Below the pieces are notes generated by a model. That model did no database searches. It saw only the letters and a list, made by a program, of their open reading frames with translations, and was not told the origin of the DNA. Positions 58,260 to 64,000 of a stretch of DNA of 64,000 nucleotides are shown in pieces; the stretch's first letter is position 1, and each line of letters starts with the position of its first letter. The stretch covers positions 19,568,563 through 19,632,562 of the forward strand of contig CM040755.1 in the NCBI GenBank assembly GCA_022829145.1, in the 5' to 3' direction. The translations under genes and the position numbers were made by a program. The DNA comes from Albula goreensis (lineage: Eukaryota > Chordata > Actinopteri > Albuliformes > Albulidae).

Positions 58260-58770
58260 CATCTCACAATGTACATTGTGTAAAAAGACATGATTGCAAT
58301 TAATTTCTCATTAATAATTGATTAATTCCCTCTTAATTAATTTATAATAGTTTGTAGAGCATGATCTTAATTGCCTCCAATGATTCAGATTTGGATCACA
58401 GCCGGTCGTCAATTAATCTATTTCTGCCAGCCTGCAAGAGCTATTATAATGTGACACAGAGCATAACCACATGTGTTCGAAGGGGCGAAGATTTTTTGGC
58501 AAATAATGAATCGCCTGATTCAATCTGGCAAGGAACGGTTATCCAAATGATGAAGAGCAAGTTATTCTTTGCTGTGAGGGAAGGGGTTGGGGGATGAGCC
58601 TGACACAAACTGTTTCCTGCCTGTAATAAACGGCATCAGTCTGGGACGTGAGTGATTCATCAGCAGCAGCGCGGCTGCATCGCTGCGTAGCCCTCCATAA
58701 AGCATTACGTGGAGAGCAACCAGCTGCATTCTGTGTCAGCGTGCCGTGTGATTCTCAGAACAAGTGATGA
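58260..58770. promoter_or_regulatory. Candidate enhancer with dense TAAT cluster
   Basis: The left part (58295-58350) is a dense cluster of AATTAAT, TAATAATTGATTAATT and TTAATTAATT cores, which homeodomain proteins bind. The right part (58390-58760) is CpG-retaining (58403, 58407, 58479, 58486, 58511, 58633, 58647, 58669-58687, 58709, 58740) and contains the E-box CAGCTG at 58721-58726. No recognisable coding frame. The strongest enhancer candidate in the window by texture. Confidence 0.45.
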
Positions 58771-58929
58771 AAACTGGAGAGTAGTGCTCTGCCCTGGTAC
58801 ATGAAACTGGGGAGAAGGTTATCACAGATAGATATGTTAAAATTCACATATCCCTTCTTCCCAGGGGATCCCTGTGGGCCAAATAGAGCCTGGGCATCGT
58901 TTTTGTTAGGTTTTTGGGGTCAAGCTCTC

Positions 58930-59120
58930 CCTGGAGTGGACCACATGGCTGTTTACGTTCAGCTGTCTTTGTCTGATTAACCCTGGTGATTACCAGCGTC
59001 GATCCTTCTAACCCTGCACCTGCGTGTTCTCTGGAGCTGTCTCATTGCACAAACAGGACTCACACTTGCTACTGGTACAAGCGCAGGCTTGCAGCTACTG
59101 AAGCTTCTTTACAGCACTGC
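58930..59120. promoter_or_regulatory. Weak candidate conserved non-coding element
   Basis: High-complexity sequence with TGTTTAC (58950), TGATTAACC and CpGs at 58998-59002. Texture-based call. Confidence 0.25.
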
Positions 59121-60229
59121 TGTTTATGTCCACACTATCTAAGGTACATTTGATCCACAACATATAATACTGCTATAATTCTGAACATACATTATTGCCA
59201 TAATAATATTCTTATAAAGTGAACTTTTCCTGATTAAAATAATTTCTGTATGGTAGAAAATGTTCACCTGTAAGCCTTATTGACTGGCATGTTGGAATGA
59301 AGGTATAGAGCAGGGCTGGCAAACTGACCCCAAATGGGCTGGGCCTTGTGTTTCTGATCAATATTCATTTTTGGACTTCACAGACATATAACAGCATCAA
59401 AATAGTGACTTTTGGAATGCAATAACCAGTACACTAAACACCATTAAAAGATACAGGTAGCTGTAGCTAGTGAAGTTAATTATCTATGTGTATTTAGCAT
59501 TTCTTCCGGTGAAAAATAAGCCTTTACTTTATTGCAGTAGTGAACGATTTCATCTTCAGTATGAGTCTTTAAATGATCCTTTGATGAAAACATTTTGGGA
59601 CTCCTTGTTCAGAAGAAGAGATACCAGCTCTGTTTCATTAACATTCCTTCTATCTCAGCAGCTAACATAAACTTGGCCACAGAATGCTTGACACAAGTGA
59701 TTACTCTCACCAAAGAGGATTGAACACAGACCATCACAATCCTTCAAGTCACAGTGACAATAGAAAATATGACTTACTTTAACCCATCCTTTGCCTTGAC
59801 CAAGCCCAACAACAGCCATGTATGGGAGTCATTAAAAAAACAGTTATTTTGATATCAAGACATATAGACCTGCTTCACTCAAACACTACTCACAGACACA
59901 TTGAAGCCCAAACTTCAAAACTGAAGTTGGAAATGGGGTGTGATTGTAGTCAGTAGCTGTTATCTGAGGCCCTTAATTATGTTACTCAGTGGAAACAGCA
60001 GCTGCGGTATGGATAACTGTTCTCATCCTGGTGCTGGTGGTGCTCTGCTCCTTGTGGCTGTTACAGCAGCATAGCAACATAATGGTGCATGCAGTTGGTC
60101 TACAAACCGCATAAAGGATGTAGCAGATTCACAACGCTCAAAAGCAATGTGGTTGTTATGGTGTTATGGAAACAGTGATGTGTTAACACTTTATCACTCT
60201 GAAGAGGTCAGTGCATCATTTGTGCCTCG
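59121..60229. other. Gene-free sequence
   Basis: No gene is recognised. At 59310-59345 the words gcagggctggcaaactgacc and gggctgggcc faintly resemble hAT-element termini, but not enough to call. Confidence 0.45.
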
Positions 60230-60720
60230 TCCAGGATGCAGCATGCACTTTTATGTAATTAAAACTGCATAACCGTTAAAGCAAGGCGGATGTCACGGGC
60301 TCGTCACTCGGGAGTCCTCCAGATTGCTGTCGAAGAAGATGCTGTTCTGAAGATGCTCATTGATTGCCATTCCACCGCCACTCGTCTCCCATTAGACTAT
60401 TTTAGGCCTCGCTCTCATCCTGCAGTACTCATCCCCATAGAGCAAACTCGTCACTTCACAAGTGTGAGGCATCGCATCGAACAAGCAGTCATTATATAAA
60501 TACAAATCAGACTGAAGTTGGGGAACAAATATTGGTAATGATGAAAAAGCTCTGCAGGCTTAAGGTTGTTGTGCGATCTTTACAAAAATGACTGACTTCA
60601 GTCTATCTGATGCACATGTATTAGGGTGTATGCACTGCTAATTACTGACGAGTATCGCAGCATAATGCACCCAAGTCATTCAGCAGTCCCGTAATTACAT
60701 CTGTGTTTAATAAGTGTTGC
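60230..60720. promoter_or_regulatory. Candidate conserved non-coding element
   Basis: High-complexity and CpG-retaining (60287, 60296, 60302, 60309, 60330, 60376, 60382, 60410, 60448, 60474, 60479). A 69-codon plus-strand frame fills 60290-60499, but its translation matches nothing I recognise. A regulatory element is the more likely reading; a short unknown exon is not excluded. Confidence 0.3.
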
Positions 60721-61053
60721 TGAATCCCCATCTGTACAAATCACTCCCCACTTCTTACATTAATCTGTGTTGTTTCCCTGCCCCGTTACTGATAGGACAC
60801 GCTCAGTTAAAGCAAGAAAAAGCCAAGAAAAAAGGGTGGGGGGAGAGAGACACCCACTACTCTTTTAAGTGTGCTGCTTTGAACGCATCACTTAAATGTA
60901 ATCTGCTGTTTTAGACTGGATTTATTCAGAATTAGGCATAATAAACAAAGCATGCTTCCCTGTGCATTCCAATAAACCCAAGTACATGTCACTTTCTATC
61001 TCTGACAGATCCTGACTTCAAAAAGCATCGTCTTGGCAAAGAAGGAACCTATG

Positions 61054-61055
61054 AA

Positions 61056-61118
<63 letters not shown>

Positions 61119-61120
61119 AA
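61054..61120. repeat. (AAAT)n microsatellite, about 17 units
   Basis: Tetranucleotide AAAT/ATAA tract of about 67 bp. Confidence 0.98.
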
Positions 61121-61129
61121 GGCAGTCTG

Positions 61130-61510
61130 ATTATGAGGATGCCTGGCTTATGTCTCTGAATATATGCATAGCAGCCTGCATCCTCTCCCCTAATTAACCA
61201 TTGCTCTGCATTGCAACAAAGCTGTGTCTGCTCCAAGCTCTTCCCAGTGAATAACACTGACATTAATGCAGAGGGAGCATTTATAATGAAAATTGATTTT
61301 GAAGTTGTGGAGAATATAGTTGATACCTTCCCAATTTCAAAGTGGTGGCCACATTTCTCCTTTAATTATGGGATGGTTGTGGCAGCAATGGGGAGGAACA
61401 TGCGCCGGAGTCATTACAGTAATATGATTTGGGTCTGCTCTTTGCTCTCTCTGCTGCTTCACACATGTGTAATGGGATATTATGTACAGCTTTTCATTAT
61501 GTGACAGTTT
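61130..61510. promoter_or_regulatory. Candidate conserved non-coding element
   Basis: High-complexity stretch next to the AAAT repeat, with TTAAT/CATTAAT cores (61193, 61262) and few CpGs (61402, 61405). A 97-codon plus-strand frame (61211-61504) shows no recognisable domain. Confidence 0.25.
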
Positions 61511-61802
61511 ATGTTATTATTATTTAATTATTTATTTTTTTTAGCTTTTTGTCTTTTTTTCTGAATGGATCCCAATTCTATACCTACATCCTTAGCAGTC
61601 ATAGCACTTTGATTATTATGGATGCATATGAGCAAGCAGAAGAAGATATCTGCATAACCTCAACAAATATGATTGTCTTGACTGCACAGAGTGATCTCTG
61701 ATTTAGCCGCTGTATTACTTAAATACTGTTGACCCCCAAGAGAGGATGCCTCTAGTCTCAGCAACTTCCCCAGTGCTGCTGCTCTCTTGAGAAAGTGCTC
61801 AA

Positions 61803-61900
61803 TGTACCCCCTGCAGGTCATATGTGGTAACTGTGGCTGACCCTGTTTACATTAAAAGAACACTGCATCTGAGTGACATAATATTTCCAGGGGGCATCAC
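61803..61900. promoter_or_regulatory. Two CTCF-like motifs in divergent orientation
   Basis: On the minus strand (about 61805-61820) the sequence reads acctgcagggggtaca. On the plus strand at 61885-61898 it reads ttccagggggcatc. Both keep the AGGGGG core of the CTCF consensus but differ from it at several flanking positions, so they are weaker than the site at 30164. Confidence 0.25.
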
Positions 61901-64000
61901 TTCTAATCAGAGGGGACAGCCTTAAAGTCCTGGGGGCTTCGCCCACAATGCAGCCTGCACAGACACACAGGTGGAGATGGTTTGCTTTTGTCTTCAGGCT
62001 TTAATTCAGTCCCAGCCAGCTGCAGGTAAAGCCTCTGCAAATGATAGCCGGAGGGTATACTTTTTTGCCACAGTGTTCAATGCTGTTTGAAGTTGCCTGA
62101 CTGGAATTTATGAAATGCACTGTATCACAGAAGGGGTTTGTTTTCCCCATTAACTCCTTGGTTGTATCTGCATCATGAAAAGCATTCACATAAAAAGTAG
62201 ATTTTAGCTGACACTTTCCATATGCTACATTAATGCACAGAATTGCATACAGCATTGTTGCTGTGCTGACTAAGGAATAAACTCCCAATGAGATTCATGT
62301 TTCTTGCTCAATTCGTATTTTGTAATTATTATAGCTAGAAAATTCAAAACATGTTGAGTTTTGTGTGTTTGTTTTATGCACTCTTATATATGTTATTAAA
62401 ATTCTCTTTTTTAAAAACTGTACTAATGACTTCAAGCATTCTTCTAAGAATATTAAACAAGCATGTATTTTTAATAGGATTGCTTTCAAATATTGTTAGT
62501 TTACTTTTATTATTAATGCATTTGATAAGACAAAGTTAAACTGAGATTCAGTTGGTTTGGTATTTATGTACAATTTGCACATTTGCCAGCTGCATTAAAA
62601 CTTAGTAATTATGATTAGCAGTCTAAGGTTTTATTTCACAACTAAGAGAAGATGCTTACGCTCCTCCTGCAACCTGTGATGCAATAACAGATTTCTATCA
62701 TTCATACCATTATCTGTTGCTTTCTTTTCTCTTACTTTCTCATACTTTTTTTAAACTTTATTTTTTTAAATGTAGTCTACTTGATATTAGTCATTGCTCA
62801 ACACTCAGTCTTTGCTTGGTTGCTGCATAGACAGTGATACCTCTGAACTACTCACAGACATAATCATGGCACACATCTTTAAATATTTAGTATTTTCACC
62901 TCATTAATATGATTTCTATTCAATAATTATAAAATATACTCAGCTAATACTCAATTAATACCAACATTTATATAGCTAGTCATCCTGGTCACTTGTCATT
63001 TAAACAACAGAATTATATTATCTAAACAGAGAGGAAAAGGAGCCAAACAAACATTTGCACCCTGTGTCACTTGCCCACACAGCAACAACTTGTCCTTTTA
63101 TGCTATCCACTGAAAATCATGAACAAGCTAAGAAATCATCTGCAAAGGGCACATAATTATAATGGCTTTTTAGTTTTAATTATTCATTAATTAATGACTA
63201 GTAAATAATTACTTTAATGTTATACCATGAAATAATTGGTATTTTACATTTTTGCAAAATAGTGTATTTAAAGCTCTGTTTTGTGCAGGGCAAAGAGCTT
63301 TAGCAAAAAATGTTAATGTACTAAATAAACAGTTTTCGTATGTTTTGTTCAATATTAGAACTGTCTTATATTTGTTCTTTTTGTTCACTTGATTAAATAA
63401 TATGCTTTTGCTGGTGCAACCTTTGAGTGTTTTTAATTGCATGGGTCAACTTGACCTGAAAGGTAATGTAGATGTATTTGATAATGTATATGTATTTACA
63501 TTTTGACAGAACTGGAGAGCTAAACAATTGCTCACAAATGATTAGTACATTATTTATAGCTGCACTCTTTATTTATAACTAGTAATTAATCATAAGTAAC
63601 TGGATCACTTATAATTATGAAATGATATATGAATTGGTTGGTGTACATTTGTACAGAATGTATTCATCATTTGCAGACATTTTCTGGACTGTATTCTAAA
63701 GTTTTCGCTATGCTTTATCTACAAGCACTAATAAATACTTAAAATCTATTAATTATACCAATGTAGAAGACTTTATCACCACCTAAGGCTCCCTGACTTT
63801 TTAGATGAATTTCCATCATTTTTCACTTGTCTTAAGAAGTTTCTTAGAACACACAGGCAGACTGCAAGCACTCTGATAGTAAGTGCAGTAAGGCAGGGAA
63901 TTGCCTGCTAACTATAACCCTCCCTCCCTGCCTGAGGCTGTGGTCATTCATGCACTGCCTGCAAGACTCCAGGCCATTTTTCAGCACTGCCCCATCAAGC
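61901..64000. other. Gene-free AT-rich sequence
   Basis: No gene is recognised. The 62280-63800 part is strongly AT-rich with TTAATTAATTAATGA-type strings (63178-63197). At the extreme end (63981-63989) ttcagcact resembles half of a REST/RE1 site, but the other half is absent. Confidence 0.5.

Noticed and set aside
59310-59345. hAT transposon terminus
   Set aside because: The resemblance is limited to a few short words; no inverted partner or target duplication is seen.
63981-64000. REST/RE1 site at the window end
   Set aside because: Only the left half (ttcagcac) fits; the second half does not match.

Overview
This 64 kb window looks like AT-rich, intergenic or intronic DNA from a vertebrate, most likely a ray-finned fish. 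The evidence is very long, nearly pure dinucleotide tracts (TG, AC and GA), a decayed Tc1-type DNA transposon, fragments that look like tRNA-derived SINEs and a miniature DNA element, and many high-complexity segments that keep CpGs and are dense in homeodomain-type TAAT cores. I see no bacterial or phage gene organisation. I recognise no Alu, L1 or other mammalian repeats. The fish assignment is an inference; no species-diagnostic gene is present.

I found no protein-coding gene or exon that I can name. Open frames are short (at most about 160 codons), overlap on both strands, and the longest one runs through a microsatellite. The only translated similarity I recognise is a dead transposase of the Tc1/mariner family on the minus strand (about 23415-24075), with frameshifts, stops and a changed catalytic residue. 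Two places have splice-like signals that could belong to a non-coding transcript (8557-8735 minus; 47388-47800 plus).

Layout: 1-9.2 kb is mostly unique sequence with candidate regulatory segments, a short hairpin (5114-5150) and a possible decayed DNA element with terminal inverted repeats (6041-7336). 9.2-14 kb has a (TG)51 tract, a 47-bp minisatellite, a SINE-like fragment and a (GA)31 tract. 13-23 kb holds the densest run of candidate conserved non-coding elements. 23.4-24.1 kb is the Tc1 relic. 28-32 kb has an interrupted TG/CG tract, candidate enhancers and a good CTCF-like motif. 35.9-40.6 kb is another candidate-enhancer stretch. 44.6-45.7 kb has two long dinucleotide tracts in opposite orientation. 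51-64 kb holds a 40-bp near-perfect palindrome, three more candidate enhancers, CTCF-like motifs and an (AAAT)n tract.

The best overall reading is a gene desert or large intron carrying distal regulatory elements of a developmental gene that lies outside the window. Conservation cannot be shown from one sequence, so the regulatory calls are hypotheses with modest confidence. I did not find a convincing undescribed biological system here; the palindrome at 52122-52161 is the most unusual single structure.
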